NCBI GenBank assembly: GCA_014529385.2
Contig: CM043947.1
Coordinates: 129,456,891-129,520,890, forward strand
Reading direction: 5' to 3'
DNA: 64,000 nucleotides
From: Adiantum capillus-veneris
Taxonomy: Eukaryota; Streptophyta; Polypodiopsida; Polypodiales; Pteridaceae
Shown here: positions 23,462-35,813 of the stretch, piece by piece
How positions within the stretch are numbered: position 1 is the stretch's first letter
Layout: every line of letters starts with the position of its first letter
The notes under the pieces: model-generated
Told to the model about the DNA's origin: nothing
The model's database searches: none
Seen by the model: the letters and a program-made list of their open reading frames with translations, nothing else
Program-made: the position numbers and the translations under genes

Positions 23462-23536
23462 GTTTTAAAAAAACAAAAACTCCCCAAAGGATCTGCGCCG
23501 GTGCATATCCTTGAAAGAGTTTTTGTTTTTTTTAAA
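23462..23536. repeat. 75-bp fold-back element, copy 1
   Basis: The left arm (ttttaaaaaaacaaaaactc) is mirrored by the right arm (gagtttttgttttttttaaa). An inner arm aaaggat pairs with atcctt around a GC-rich loop (ctgcgccggtgc). Copy 2 is at 24452-24529. Confidence 0.75.
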
Positions 23537-24086
23537 CACACACTCTCTCTCTCTCTCTCACTTATGGCTCTACTTTGCTCTTATAACATGGAATCTCAAC
23601 AAATTCCAATCTCAAACTAATGTTTCTTACAAGCCAACACTCGAGGTCGAGAGCATAGGGCGAGACGAATAGTCGGGAGCTCGGCAACCAACAGACGATG
23701 GAAAGGCGCGATGCAAATCTGGCCATGGGTGGCACACGGAGCTTGATGAACAACAGAAAATGATGCAAGGTGTCCAACCTGCACGCACCACTGATATCAT
23801 GCCTATGTTGTGTATCCTTTACTTTTCCTTTCTTAACACAAACTTTACTTTTCCTTTTCTTAACACAACAGGATCTATCTAGATTCCCGTTAAAGAAAAA
23901 TGTGTGCCATCTAGGTTGACTTGATTCGCTTTGAATATTTGAACTTGAAGCAAAAGTCCTCCCACAGAAAACAAAAAAATCCCTCCCTCATCACGCCTCC
24001 ATACACCATCTCCCCTTGAATTGTTGGCATTCGCACCCCAAGCCACCCCTTTCCCTGCTATCCCCTGCTGCACTTCTATTGTAGAC

Positions 24087-24090
<4 letters not shown>

Positions 24091-24121
<31 letters not shown>
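24091..24121. repeat. (GA)n microsatellite
   Basis: Uninterrupted GA run. Confidence 0.92.
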
Positions 24122-24125
<4 letters not shown>

Positions 24126-24451
24126 TGCCTCTGTCTTACACGCATTTGAACCTGGGTCCTTTGTCTTCATGCATCTGAAAACCTTTGAGCTCTTGGAGAT
24201 GCCTGTCATTTTGCTCGTCTGCGACTTTCCCACTTATACCCCAATTGTCCGTGGCTACGTGTTCTGAGTGCACAATTGCAACTGTAGCTTGTAGAGCACT
24301 ATGGAGCACCGCCCGCCCCACAACCTCATCTTGCGCCTGTTTTTACGCACAGGTTGACCTATCTCTCTCCTTGATCCATCCCCCACTCTTTTTCCCTAGA
24401 TCCTTTTAACCCAGTAGCCCAAAAAAGATTAAGGACACCTACTACATACGG

Positions 24452-24529
24452 GTTTTTTTAAAAAAGCAAAAAATCCCCAAAGGATCTGCGCCGACGAAGA
24501 TCCTTTAGAGAGTTTTTGTTTTTTTAAAG
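24452..24529. repeat. 78-bp fold-back element, copy 2
   Basis: Shares the A/T-rich arms and the core ccccaaaggatctgcgccg with copy 1. The loop differs (gacgaag against gtgcat). It directly abuts the left inverted repeat of the 24.5-25.6 kb element. Confidence 0.75.
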
Positions 24530-24530
24530 G

Positions 24531-25610
24531 GAAAATTACCAAAATACCCCTCTAATTTGTGGGAATTCCCAAAATACCCCTCAAATTTCAAAAATTCCCA
24601 AAATGCCTTTATCTCTATTTTGGCTGGATCGTTCAAGATTTCCTAGTCTTTATCCCTTTTTCACAATTGAGATCTTTTTTGAGTGCTTAGAACATAATTT
24701 GTCACAAATTACCTTGCAAAACAGGGCAAGTAGGCAGCCAAAACAACTTTTTCACAATTGTATGTCTTCCCAATTTTGAAGCACGTCTAATAAGAGGGTA
24801 TCTCGTGAGATGCCCTCTTGGGTGAAGGATTAAAAGGAAAGGGAAAGGTGGATTGCGGGACAGCTGGAGGAGGGAGAGAGAGAGAGAGGTAGATTTTTTT
24901 AATGCCGACTACACGCGAGCAAGTCGGGGGGAGAGAGAGAGAGAGAAAGAGACAGTGTGTGCGTACTGCAGGTTGCAAGCTTCGTAAATGCGTAGGCGTA
25001 GAGCAGCAAGCGATGGGGATGAGAGAGGAGCTCGCCAGATGAGGCTGGGGGAAGAGCATTGCGTGCAGCAGAGGGGGCAGGGCCTGGGGGGCAGCAGGTG
25101 ATGAGGACGACGTACAGGGGTCGGCGGTGAGAATGCAACAGCGCAGGCGTAACGGAAGGCGCGCGAGGTGTTATGGTCTGGCAGGAGAGGAATCGGAGGA
25201 GGCGAGAACGGACGACAGTCGTCGCGATGGAGTGGAGGACCTGCTCTCCGTGAGTGGAGGACCTGCTCGACGAGCCATGGCGAAGCACAAGAGGGTGCAA
25301 AGGGAAGAGAGACGAGAGAGAGGGGCCATTTTTGGCGGGGCCTTCTTTTTGGCAGGGGGGATCTAGTGAGATTCCCCTTAATGCGCAATTATGTCAAAAA
25401 ATAATGAAGCAAATCATCTTCGGAGACTACATAACCAACTCATATTCCAGTTTTAGCATCTAGTATTGATAGACAACTAGTCTTCTTATGAAAAGCTAGA
25501 AAAAAAAGAAATTTAATCTCACAACTAGGGGTATTTTGAGAATTTATGACAAAATATTGGGGGTATTTTGGGAATTTCCACAAATTAGAGGGTATTTTGG
25601 TAATTTTTTC
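24531..25610. mobile_element. 1.1-kb inverted-repeat (MITE-like) element with a GC-rich centre
   Basis: The left end (24531-24600: gaaaattaccaaaatacccc then ctctaatttgtgg) is matched in reverse complement by the right end (25527-25610). This gives terminal inverted repeats of about 80 bp built from 'caaaataccc' units. A second, inner pair of inverted segments lies at 24787-24830 and 25354-25395, each containing a small palindrome (atctcgtgagat and atctagtgagat). The centre, 24900-25350, is much more GC-rich and carries GA tracts. I see no transposase. I could not identify a target duplication. Confidence 0.55.
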
Positions 25611-26057
25611 TTTTTTTTTAAACGCACTCCCTCTCTCTCTTACTACATACTTGCTTCCTTATTATATTAGGACGAATCTCCTGGGATTCCTTCACAAGGT
25701 TAAGCTTCTCATTTTAGTTTCATGCCCAAAATTGAGCCATGGGATTTGAACTCACTCGAGATCCACGAATGACCACTCAGATTCTCCTAAACCAACCGAA
25801 AATGGCCTCTACTATTGAGACAATCACACACTATATAAATAAATATAAAGGTGCCCCCCCCCTTTCGCGATTGGCTTGGTGACGAAGCAGAGCATCTCTC
25901 CTCATATGCAATCACATGTGCTTGCGCCTGCAGCTTGCCCTCGCCTTTTATTTATCGTGGTGCACCCTTCTCTTTTCTATTTTTGTTTAAGAGGAGAGCA
26001 TCTCATAGGGATGCTCCTCCAATTTCTTTTTGTAAAAACGTACGCACATACTTGCTA

Positions 26058-26661
26058 CATTATGTCATAAAATCTAATATCTAACCAACCCAAATGATTT
26101 TCTCATATTAAATTGATCACTTAATGTGGGAGAATAAACGGGAACAAGTGTTAAGATATAGATATGTGCTTATAGATCTATCTCAACACGGGGCCAATAG
26201 TAAAGGGGCCCAAATGGGAGATGGTCTATCAAGAGCAAGGCTAACCAATGGAGCATAAGACCTTAGGGTTAGCTTCATTGAAGACCTCCAATAATGTGTG
26301 AAAAAGTCCTTTGACCTTAGGTAAGCTAGGGCTGAGCTTGAGGTGGGAACCCGGCCCAAGATCGAGGTGCTTGACCTGCTTGAGGTGCTTGAGGTGTTTG
26401 TCCTGCTTGAGGTGCTTGATTAAGGTGCTTGAGGTGCTTGACTTACTCCATGCTTGAGGTGCTTGACTTGCCGCTTGATTAAGATGCTTGAGGTGCCTTG
26501 ACATGCTTGCCTGGGATGCTTGTGGGAATACCCCCTAGTCCAAGTGCTTTGTCATGCTTGATGACTAAGGTGCTTGAGCTCCTAAAGTCAAAAAGATCCC
26601 TACAAGGAGGGGGGCGAGCCTACAAGGGGGGGGGGGGGGGGGGGGGGGGGGGGGATGAGAG

Positions 26662-26720
<59 letters not shown>

Positions 26721-27737
26721 GGGAAGCCCCAGCTTGAAGAGGCAGCAAGGACACTTGTCAAGTTCCTCCTCATGTTGCCCTCATGGTGTGCCTGAAGCCT
26801 ATTGGTTGGCCACCCAAGGGGTCCAATGATAATTTAGGATATTTAATTAATTGCTTTTGCATTTATCAAGTCCTCTCTCTCAAAGGGGAAAGGGGGACAC
26901 TTGTCCCAAGGCTACCCCTGTTGCTTGTAATGGGTCCTGCTTGTGATTGGCTAGGCCTGGAGGGGTCCAATGAGCTTCAAGCATGAACTACAAGGGGGGG
27001 TCGACCCAAGCAAGCTAGGGGGGTGCTTAGGGGGTATACTCACCCACACACACTCACAAACACTCTCATTGTGTGCTATGCAAAGTGCAAGAGCTCCCTC
27101 TCCAAGCAAGTAGAGGTTGAGAGCCTACACCAACACTCTTGGCTATGGAGTGCAAATCCAACCAAGAGCCATGCTTCAATGCTTAAGCTTGTCATCTCCT
27201 TCTTCTTCATTACTATGCTATTATGTATGCTAGCAACAAGAGTATGATAAGTGAGGAACTAATTCTTTCTCCTACGAAATGTTTCTTCTTTCTCTTCCCT
27301 ACCCTCATTCCCTGCTAGCTCTCTCCACCTTCGAAGGTGTTTGAGGTCTTGGGACTGAGGCTTGGGATAGTTAAATCTTTCTTCAAGTTTATGTTATGTT
27401 TGTGATGCATGAAGCCTTCCATCTTCATGGCATCACCTAGGTCACAAGGAACACAAAGACTGTATTGTAACAAGTCTCTCTTTATGGGAGAAATCATAAT
27501 ACAAATGCCTATTGGAGGGGGGACCGGCTCCACATAAATCCGGTCCTCAACTGTTGTCATGTTCTCTAAATTCTCTCTCTTGCAAAAGTATTGTCTATGC
27601 CAAGTTAACTAATTGCTATGATTATGTTGCTATCTTCAATTATGTCTACCCGCTATGCTCACAAAATCATTTCTTGAAAGTATTCTCATTAAATTCCGCT
27701 ACTCTCAAATTGAATAGGCAAATTCCATTACACATTA
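26058..27737 (+). mobile_element. Solo LTR of the 29.96-kb Ty3 family, with target duplication CATTA
   Basis: An LTR of about 1.67 kb (26063-27732) begins TGTCATAA and ends TTACA. It aligns along its length, with clear divergence, with the LTRs at 29959-31572 and 37384-38984: shared start, shared 'gattttctcat' block, AC tract, and 'cttcgaaggtgt' and 'aaatccggtcctcaa' blocks near the end. The five bases on each side are identical (catta at 26058-26062 and 27733-27737). A solo LTR left by LTR-LTR recombination is the simple reading. It contains a 29-base G run (26626-26654) and an AC tract (26664-26719) absent or shorter in relatives. Confidence 0.85.
26626..26719. repeat. G homopolymer (29) followed by (AC)n
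   Basis: G run 26626-26654, a short spacer, then an AC run to 26719, inside the solo LTR. Confidence 0.92.
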
Positions 27738-28185
27738 GCTTGAATCTCACGAGATTGTGCCCACAATCTTCATTCAAGAAGGACACCACACTTTCCTCAA
27801 AACCCCTCTTCATTGAAGTCAAACCTCAGATCTACAAGATCCAATCGCATCAACTCCCCAAAACTGCTCTACTAGAAAGCGTCCATTGTCGTAGAGGCAA
27901 CAAAAAAAAAAGAGTTTCCTGATTGCTTACTACTCGCATGCTTGATGACCCCCCCTCCCCCCAACCCACAATCCTCATCGATTGCCACCCCGATTTCTCT
28001 CCCTTGCGTCGTGCAACGTTTGGCAAGTCACTTTACTCTTCAATCACACTTTCCTTTTAAAATAAAGCCGAATTTTCACTGATTCGTACTAAACTAACGA
28101 GTCCAAAATTAGAACCACATACTCACTTTTGCATTTGGTAGTCCACCTAAGGAAATCCACCCCATGAGCATTGGTAGCCCTTGCT

Positions 28186-28235
<50 letters not shown>

Positions 28236-28680
28236 GCTCTTTTTTCCCGCTGGCACAAGGATACCAGAGTCACATTCTTTAACTTTCTAGAGGTGGCTTC
28301 ATCATCACATTGATTTATATGGATATAAAATTGTCACTAGAATCACATGTTGTTGTTAGTCAAATGCATATGTGGATAGGGCGATAAAGAGAGGCACGAT
28401 CAAGATCTACTAGTTTTGTGAGGGGGTTGGAGCACAGAGCATTTTATTTCACTAGTTCTAGTTTGAGGATCAAAGATATTACGGGTTATTTTCTTCAAAC
28501 TCTAGTTTGATTTATTTCTCTTTCTTTCTTCCTCCCTCCTTAAGCACAAACAAAGGCACCTTCCCTCTTACTCATCAACACCATCTACAAAAGGCCTCCA
28601 AATTGCATTTACCAAAAAGAGCCTAAAGCTTCTGCGCATGTCAACTTCTCAATTTTGGGAGAAGCCTTCAAGATAACACC

Positions 28681-28726
<46 letters not shown>

Positions 28727-29146
28727 AGTGAGGCAAACATGAAGTAGTCGATACAATGCAAACTTCTTGCCTGCATTTGATGATTAATTTGTCTTTTGGG
28801 ATCTTTGTAGATTCCTCATAAAAGCTAAATAAAACTCAATGAGGATACTGATACTGGTCAACAATTATCAACAAATTGTTGACGGTCTCAATTTGCACCA
28901 CCCTAAAATATTCACGATAGTCAGCTTCTACTAAGGTTGCTCCATGAGCAAAGAGTTGAAAAAAACACAAGAAAGAAAAAAACAAGCTCAAGGTTTCTTT
29001 TACTTGATAGGAAAAAAACACAAGAAAAAACAAGCTTAAGAGCTATCCAATGTTAAGCTTGCTAGCACATGCCTCTTGCTTAACATAGCCATTCTTAAAT
29101 TTAACCGCCATCTTTAGGAGGTCTCAGGGCCAATTTATTTAGTCTC
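27738..29146. other. Gene-free region with two GA microsatellites
   Basis: GA runs at 28190-28231 and 28683-28722. No coding frame with family resemblance. Confidence 0.5.
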
Positions 29147-29591
29147 TTGAGTGAAGAAATGAGTGACTTACAGGAAGTCTTGGCTATGTGTGTTTCGATA
29201 AAGTTTCTCTCACTAACTCGATCGATTTTATCATCACTCGAAAAAGTTCGCTCAGAGTTTGGGATTCCTCAATTTCAAACTACTGTAGTGTGTCAAAATT
29301 ACAACACAATGCAAGGCGTGAGGAAAAGGTGGATATCCAAGAAGATACTTAATAAAAATTCAAAGTATATGTGGATACTAAAAAATAAGAAAAATTCGGC
29401 ACCACAAAAACCTCAAAAAATATCCAAGAGGAATCTGAAAAAAACTAAATGGTGTGGTAAAAGAAGGAGCAACCAACGGTAGAGGACCAACACATAAAGG
29501 AACTTTAGTACTAGATAATGTACAAAGCCCTCAATGAAATCCAAAATCAAGTACGAGGAAGCGTTAGCCACACTGCTAACAAATGAGCCAT
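29147..29591 (+). pseudogene. Coding remnant upstream of a family-3 LTR
   Basis: A plus-strand frame of 111 codons (MSEEMSDLQEVLAMC...) is rich in Lys toward its end, then continues with stops up to the LTR start at 29592. Position and composition resemble the coding remnant that ends just before the second family-3 LTR at 43616, but I cannot align them well. Product unknown. Confidence 0.3.
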
Positions 29592-29958
29592 TGTAACATC
29601 CTATATTGTAATTTTCCATTTTCTTTGAGCAATCTGGATGTCCTAGCTATACGCCTTTGTAATTTATTGATTCTCAATCAAGAAATGTAAAGGAAATTTA
29701 TGTGATTATGAGCTAGATGAAGCATGGCTAAATGCTTCCAAATTGTATCAGTGAATTTGTAGGATGTAAAAGAGTTAGACGATTACCCATAAAACCTTTG
29801 GCTAAGGTATAACCGTCAATTTTTGTAAGGGTTTTGTAAGTTTTTTTGGATAATAAGAGTACTACGTTTTTGCAGAGCATTGCGTACTCTCCTCATCCTT
29901 TCTCAAGGTTATAACTCCTTCGTGAAGTGTCTGTTTGAAGTGTTGTCTGCTTTATCAC

Positions 29959-30342
29959 TGTCATAATAATTAATGTCTAATTCTCATAAATGTTTTTCTC
30001 ATGTTAAACTAATCATTTATATGGGGAAGTGCCAGGGGAGAAAAAGCTAGAATATTGGTTAAGCTGACAGATCGGCCACAGTAGGGATCCAAAGGAGGGA
30101 AAATAGGGATCCAAAGGGGGAGGGCATCTACAAAAGAGCAATGTGCAACAATGGGCTTTAAAGACCCTAAGGTTCAGCCCATTAAGACTTCCAAAATGCT
30201 AAGGTTCCAAAATTCAAAGGTTGTGTCCAAAGGTCATCACTAGGGAAATTGGATGCTTTGTGTGTGTACCAAAAAATTCTTCATTAATCCTACAAAGGAG
30301 GGGGCGAGTCCTGGAAGTAGGGGATGAGAGAGAAACACAAAT

Positions 30343-30373
<31 letters not shown>

Positions 30374-31572
30374 CACAAGCTCCTTTACACAAAGGGAATG
30401 AGGGTCACATGTCAGCTCCCTAGTCTAGATGCCCACAAGGTGTACTCATATCCTATTGGATGGCCATGGAGGTGGACCAATGAGAATTATGCTAGAGTAA
30501 ATCTAGTTTAATTAATTTGAAAACACTTAATAAAAGAACCAATAAGAATTAAGCTCTCGAGAAGACTATTGGACGGTCTCCCAAGGGGTCCAATGAGCAT
30601 TCAACAACCCAATGGCTTACATGATTCCTATTGGCCAGGAGACAAAGGCGTCCAATGAGAGTTTAGTTGCATTAATTAACTACCCAAAGCTCTCACAAAA
30701 GGGGAAAGGAGGACACATGTCAGAAGGCTATCACTTATGCTACTTAACTTTCATTGGCCAAGCTACGAGAGGTCCAATGAGGTGCTAACAAGAGCAAATA
30801 GCAAGAGGGGTCGACCAAGAGAGAGAGGGGGCTGAATTTTACAAGGCACTATGGCATACACACTCACACTAACTCATATGTGAAGCAAGAAGACTCTCTC
30901 TCTCCTTCTCAAACTTTAATGGAAAGCTTATCACCTACTTCAAGCTTGTGAGAAGGGAGGCCTACACCAACAACTCTTGGCTTTGTGATGAAAATCCAAC
31001 CAAGAGCCAAGCTTCAATGCATGCTCATCCCCTCTACCATGCTAATTACTAAGCTATGCTATGCTAATATGAGTGATTATGTGAGGAGATGTACATCTTT
31101 TTCGTAAGACTACTCCTTCTTCCTCTTAATCTACTCTCATACCCCGCTAGCTCTCACCATCTTCGAAGGTGTGTGAGGTCTTCGGTCTGAAACCATGAGG
31201 GAAAAGGATGTTGTGTTTAATAAATGTTTTTCTTAGTGCTTAAAGTTTCCATATACATTGCACTAGCTAGTATTGAAGGAACATAAAGAATTGTATTGTA
31301 AAATGTCTCTCTTGATGGAAGAAACCATAATATAAAGCCTTTTGGAGGGGGGACCGGCTCCATGTAAATCCGGTCCTCAAGTGTTGTCAATTGCTTAATT
31401 TCTCTCTCTTTTGAAGTATTGTTCATGCTATCTAACTAGGTGTTATACTTTTTGTTGCTCTCTCCACCCAAGCACTCTTGTTATTCTCATTAGGAATCTA
31501 TTCTAATAAAATGCTCACTATGTTCATGCTATTTTCTGCTACACACAAGTTACTCGGCCATTAAATTTTACA
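29959..31572 (+). repeat. 5' LTR of the nested Ty3 element
   Basis: 1614 bp; contains an AC tract (30343-30370). It differs from the 3' LTR at many scattered positions, more than the two LTRs of the 5.5-kb element differ from each other, so this insertion looks older. Confidence 0.92.
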
Positions 31573-31573
31573 T

Positions 31574-31585
31574 TGGTATCAGAGC
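31574..31585 (+). other. Primer-binding site, initiator Met tRNA
   Basis: TGGTATCAGAGC, exact match to the common plant initiator-Met primer site, one base after the LTR end. Confidence 0.9.
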
Positions 31586-31991
31586 ACAAGGTTTCTCTTT
31601 TCTTGCTCAAGAAGGGAGGTCCTCAAGCTAGCTATAAATGGTTGGTACTATTGTATGCATTTGATTAAGTAGAATAGGGATTTTTCAGCATTGCAGTGTG
31701 CAGGCGCCTTCATGTAGATAACGGGGCATCTCCGTCGAGAGCTATGGTCTTAATAGTGGTGTCCTACGGGGCTTGCCTATGGCTTAACCACTGTTGAGCT
31801 ATTAGAAGCTTGACAGGAGCTGGTGCTATTTTGGTGCTAAAAGACCCTCTCTTCTATTCCTTGCAATTAATGGTATTCAAGCCACGGGTACAGTAGCTTG
31901 AATGCTTTTTCTAAAGGGGTAAAGAGGAGTAGCAACTAGGGCTTGAAGTGCCAAAGTATACCTAAAAAGGTTACACCTAAAAGTTGTTAGA

Positions 31992-33476
31992 ATGGATTAC
32001 AATAGTAAAGAGAGTGAAATTGATGTTGATAGCTTTGATTTTGCTAATGAGCAAGCTACTAATGATGCCCCTATGCTTGTTAACTATCTTGTTTCTAGGC
32101 TTCAACAAGCCATGGGCAATCCATCCCTCCAAAGTGAAGTGCAACGGAAGGTTCGTGCTCATGGGATTCTCCAAACTCCCCATCATGACAAGAGAGTGCC
32201 TAGGAAACCTCCTAGTCAGAGTTCCAAAAGAGGCCTCTCTTCAATTTGGGACGAAGAAGAGGATCCATACGAAGGGCTCAGAAATTTGCTTCTTGATGAC
32301 GCATCTCCTTCTCAAAGGAGAACTCAAGGGCCTCCACCAAAGGAACGAGAAATAAGTGAGTCTCCTGCCACCTCGACGGAGATGGATCCATGAAGACGGC
32401 GGGCTAAACGTCTCCATCAACTCCAAAATGGAGAAGACCATCGCACACTTCTCCACACCATAATTCAAAGAGGGACGACAAAAAGCAAGAGAACAAAAAG
32501 GCAAGAAAGAGGACACCCTCTTCTCCATCTTCTTCATCCTCTTTCTCTTATGAAAGTTATGGTGCAGAAAAAGAAGATCAAGGCAAGAAAAATGTGAGAA
32601 GGAGGTCACCCTCTTCTCCATCTCCCTCAAATTCTTCATCTTTTGAAGAAAGTGATGGTGCAACTTTTGAACCATCAAAAAGAAGAGACCATAGGAAATC
32701 CTATGTCGCGTGGAAGAGGTCGCCTAAGGTCAAGAAGTTCAAAGAGGGAGGAAAGAGCATCTCTTTCCTTACCTCCGATGGCACCTTTGGTGCTACGGAC
32801 AAAGTCTTGGCCTTTATCCAACAATTCCATGCGGCGTTTGGAGATGATAGCTTCACGGAGTCCTCTAAGCTATGCCATGTAGCTATGCACTTTCAAAACA
32901 CCGCCAGTCAATGGTGGTCTAGCCTACGGGCCAATGGTTAAAGCTCCACGAACATCGAAAGCTTTAAGAGCTTCCATTATGAAGCAGTTTTTGGCCACCG
33001 ATGCCAAAGACAAAGTACTCACCGAATGGCGAAGCTTGAAGCTCTCTCCCTACAAATCCATTCACAAATATGAAGACAAGTTTTGGGACTTACATCTGAA
33101 AGCCACTGTCTTCGAAAGGAAGGATTTTAGAGAGAAAAAGCAACAATTTTGTGTGGGTTTAACTGAAGAAATGGCGGAGTATGTCAACTCCCAAAGGCCA
33201 CGCACCATATCGGCGGTTATACACCATACTATGGTGGCTTCTCGAATCAATTTCCAAACAGGGGCTAAAAGAAATTCTAAACCCACGAAAAACAAGGGTT
33301 CCAATGAGCCTAAGCGGAAGGACAATGTCCAAAAGTCTCCTAAGGGCAATTCCAACAAAGCTAAGGATAAGGGAGTTTACAAAGGCAAAAACAAACTCTC
33401 TGCTGAAGTGCAGTTTCAAGTGCAACGAGCAAGGGCATGTGTAAAATGCTTGTTCCCAAAAGAACAACCGCCATGA
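31992..33476 (+). pseudogene. Ty3 gag (broken)
   Basis: Pieces in three frames. 31992-32393 is an N-terminal region (MDYNSKESEIDVDSFDF), closed by TGA in front of RRRAKR. 32594-32941 carries a Ser-rich linker and the capsid-like stretch KVLAFIQQFHAAFGDD then HFQNTASQWWSSL, typical of Ty3 capsid. 32934-33476 continues the capsid (KQFLATDAKDKVLTEWRSL, YEDKFWDLHLKA) into a basic Lys/Asn tail. A zinc-knuckle remnant (CNEQGHV, then TAA, then NAC) lies near 33410-33450 in another frame. Confidence 0.75.
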
Positions 33477-33492
33477 GCCTCCTATAGCTACC

Positions 33493-34023
33493 TTGGTTGA
33501 AATCCAAGAGGAGGAAACACACCACAAAGGATCTCCTCTATGCCATGCTTGGGGACAGGTAAGAGAACATGATGCTTTTATTCTCTTCGACCCTGGTTCT
33601 ACTCACAATTTTATATCCATAGAGTTGCCCACCAAGCTAGGCATCCAAGCTTATGAGATGGGAGATGTCCTACCCGTAGATGGTGCTTTCAAGGGGCAAG
33701 AAGCTTTAGTCACTCCGTTAATTGGGAAATTGAGGCTCCATGTCCAAAGCTAGGTGGACAAAGAGGACTTCTTTATCTCTCCTCTCAAGCACGAGGATGT
33801 AATCCTAGGGGCACCATGGTTTGATCGCATGGCTACCAATGTTTTTTTCCCTAAAAGAAAAATCTACTTTAGGTTTAGGGAAAAAGATATGTACATAGAT
33901 GCCAAAGAGATGGGTAACACCATACCCATTGTACATACGCAAGCTTTCAATAAGTCAATAAAGAGCTCTATTTTCGTGTACATGATTTTTGTTAAAGATT
34001 CTCAAAAGAATAGAAGCTATTCA
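33493..34023 (+). pseudogene. Ty3 protease and RT N-terminal linker
   Basis: AFILFDPGSTHNFIS is the retropepsin active site with Pro in place of Ser/Thr. An in-frame TAG at 33751-33753 (LHVQS*VDKEDFF) is followed by the usual VILGAPWFD block. After 34020 the sequence jumps to the end of the RT palm, so the fingers and most of the palm are deleted. Confidence 0.75.
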
Positions 34024-34918
34024 GGCCTCACCGAACCTTTACTGGAGTGTTCTTTGATGATATCATCATCTACTCTAATTCATTAGACGAACACAAGCAA
34101 CACCTCCAGGTAATATTTCAAGTTCTAAGAGAGAATAAACTTTATGCAGGTCACATTATCTCTCAAGATGGCATCCAAATGGATCCATCAAAGCTAGAGA
34201 TAATAAAAGAAAGGCCTAAACAACGGAATCTTCATGAAATAAGAAGCTTTATAGCTATGTGTGCATACTATAGATGCTTCATAGAAAAGTTCTCACAAAT
34301 CGCAGGACCATTACATGATCTAACAAAGAAAAACGTTAGGTATACATGGTCTGCCAAGGAGAACAATGCTTTCAAAAAGCTTGTACCTCAACCTGTGCTT
34401 ACACTACCGGACCTCTCAAAGCCATTTAAGGTCCAATGTGATGCTTATGTTGATTGCCTTGGAGCTGTCTTGCTCCAAGAAGGGCACACCATAGCCTATG
34501 AAAGTCGAAGGCTCGACCCTGTTGAGCAAGCTCTAGGCATATATGAAAAGGAACTCCTCACAGTTCTACATCTCTTAGACTCATGGAAGCACTATTTATT
34601 GGGGACTCCTTTCATCCTGTGGACGGATCACCAAAGTCTTAAGTACTTCATGATCCAGACCAAGCTCTCCGACAAACAAATGAGGTGGGCAAATTTCCTT
34701 TTGCAATTTCATTTTCATATTGCTCACATTGCTGGCAAGCATAATCAAGTAGCCAATGCACTCTCAAGATGGCCGAGAGTGAATTCCGTTTACATAGCAA
34801 CTCACAATGATTTATCTTCTATGATAGGTGAGTATGCTATTGATCCCAATTTTAGAGATATGATTTCAACCCTTGCATTAGGGAAGAAAGAGGAACCATT
34901 TACTTTACAAGATGTTTA
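34024..34918 (+). repeat. RT tail plus RNase H, first copy of an 895-bp tandem duplication
   Basis: Encodes the RT motif FFDDIIIYS, a small deletion after ENKLYA (the KCEF block of related elements is absent), then GHIISQDGI and the connection domain. RNase H carries its acidic residues in VQCDAYVDCLGAVL, YEKELLTVL, WTDHQSLKYF and AGKHNQVANALSR. The copy breaks off at 34918, where the next copy begins. Confidence 0.9.
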
Positions 34919-35813
34919 GGCCTCACCGAACCTTTACTGGAGTGTTCTTTGATGATATCATCATCTACTCTAATTCATTAGACGAACACAAGCAACACCT
35001 CCAGGTAATATTTCAAGTTCTAAGAGAGAATAAACTTTATGCAGGTCACATTATCTCTCAAGATGGCATCCAAATGGATCCATCAAAGCTAGAGATAATA
35101 AAAGAAAGGCCTAAACAACGGAATCTTCATGAAATAAGAAGCTTTATAGCTATGTGTGCATACTATAGATGCTTCATAGAAAAGTTCTCACAAATCGCAG
35201 GACCATTACATGATCTAACAAAGAAAAACGTTAGGTATACATGGTCTGCCAAGGAGAACAATGCTTTCAAAAAGCTTGTACCTCAACCTGTGCTTACACT
35301 ACCGGACCTCTCAAAGCCATTTAAGGTCCAATGTGATGCTTATGTTGATTGCCTTGGAGCTGTCTTGCTCCAAGAAGGGCACACCATAGCCTATGAAAGT
35401 CGAAGGCTCGACCCTGTTGAGCAAGCTCTAGGCATATATGAAAAGGAACTCCTCACAGTTCTACATCTCTTAGACTCATGGAAGCACTATTTATTGGGGA
35501 CTCCTTTCATCCTGTGGACGGATCACCAAAGTCTTAAGTACTTCATGATGCAGACCAAGCTCTCCGACAAACAAATGAGGTGGGCAAATTTCCTTTTGCA
35601 ATTTCATTTTCATATTGCTCACATTGCTGGCAAGCATAATCAAGTAGCCAATGCACTCTCAAGATGGCCGAGAGTGAATTCCGTTTACATAGCAACTCAC
35701 AATGATTTATCTTCTATGATAGGTGAGTATGCTATTGATCCCAATTTTAGAGATATGATTTCAACCCTTGCATTAGGGAAGAAAGAGGAACCATTTACTT
35801 TACAAGATGTTTA
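34919..35813 (+). repeat. RT tail plus RNase H, second copy of the tandem duplication
   Basis: Head-to-tail copy of 34024-34918. I found one difference (a C/G that changes Ile to Met in the FMxQTKL segment). After this copy the frame continues normally into the integrase (YLLYGNRLCVTNSLHEKVMY). Confidence 0.92.

Noticed and set aside
24899-25388. Overlapping 130-160 codon minus-strand frames
   Set aside because: The segment is GC-rich low complexity inside an inverted-repeat element. The frames overlap each other in different phases and show no motif.
30343-30370. CRISPR-like or other regularly spaced arrays
   Set aside because: All short-period repeats seen are microsatellites or simple tandem duplications. 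This is eukaryotic DNA, and no spaced direct-repeat array exists.
31984-32678. Alternative frames overlapping the gag region on both strands
   Set aside because: Shadows of gag; only the frames with capsid-like motifs were retained.
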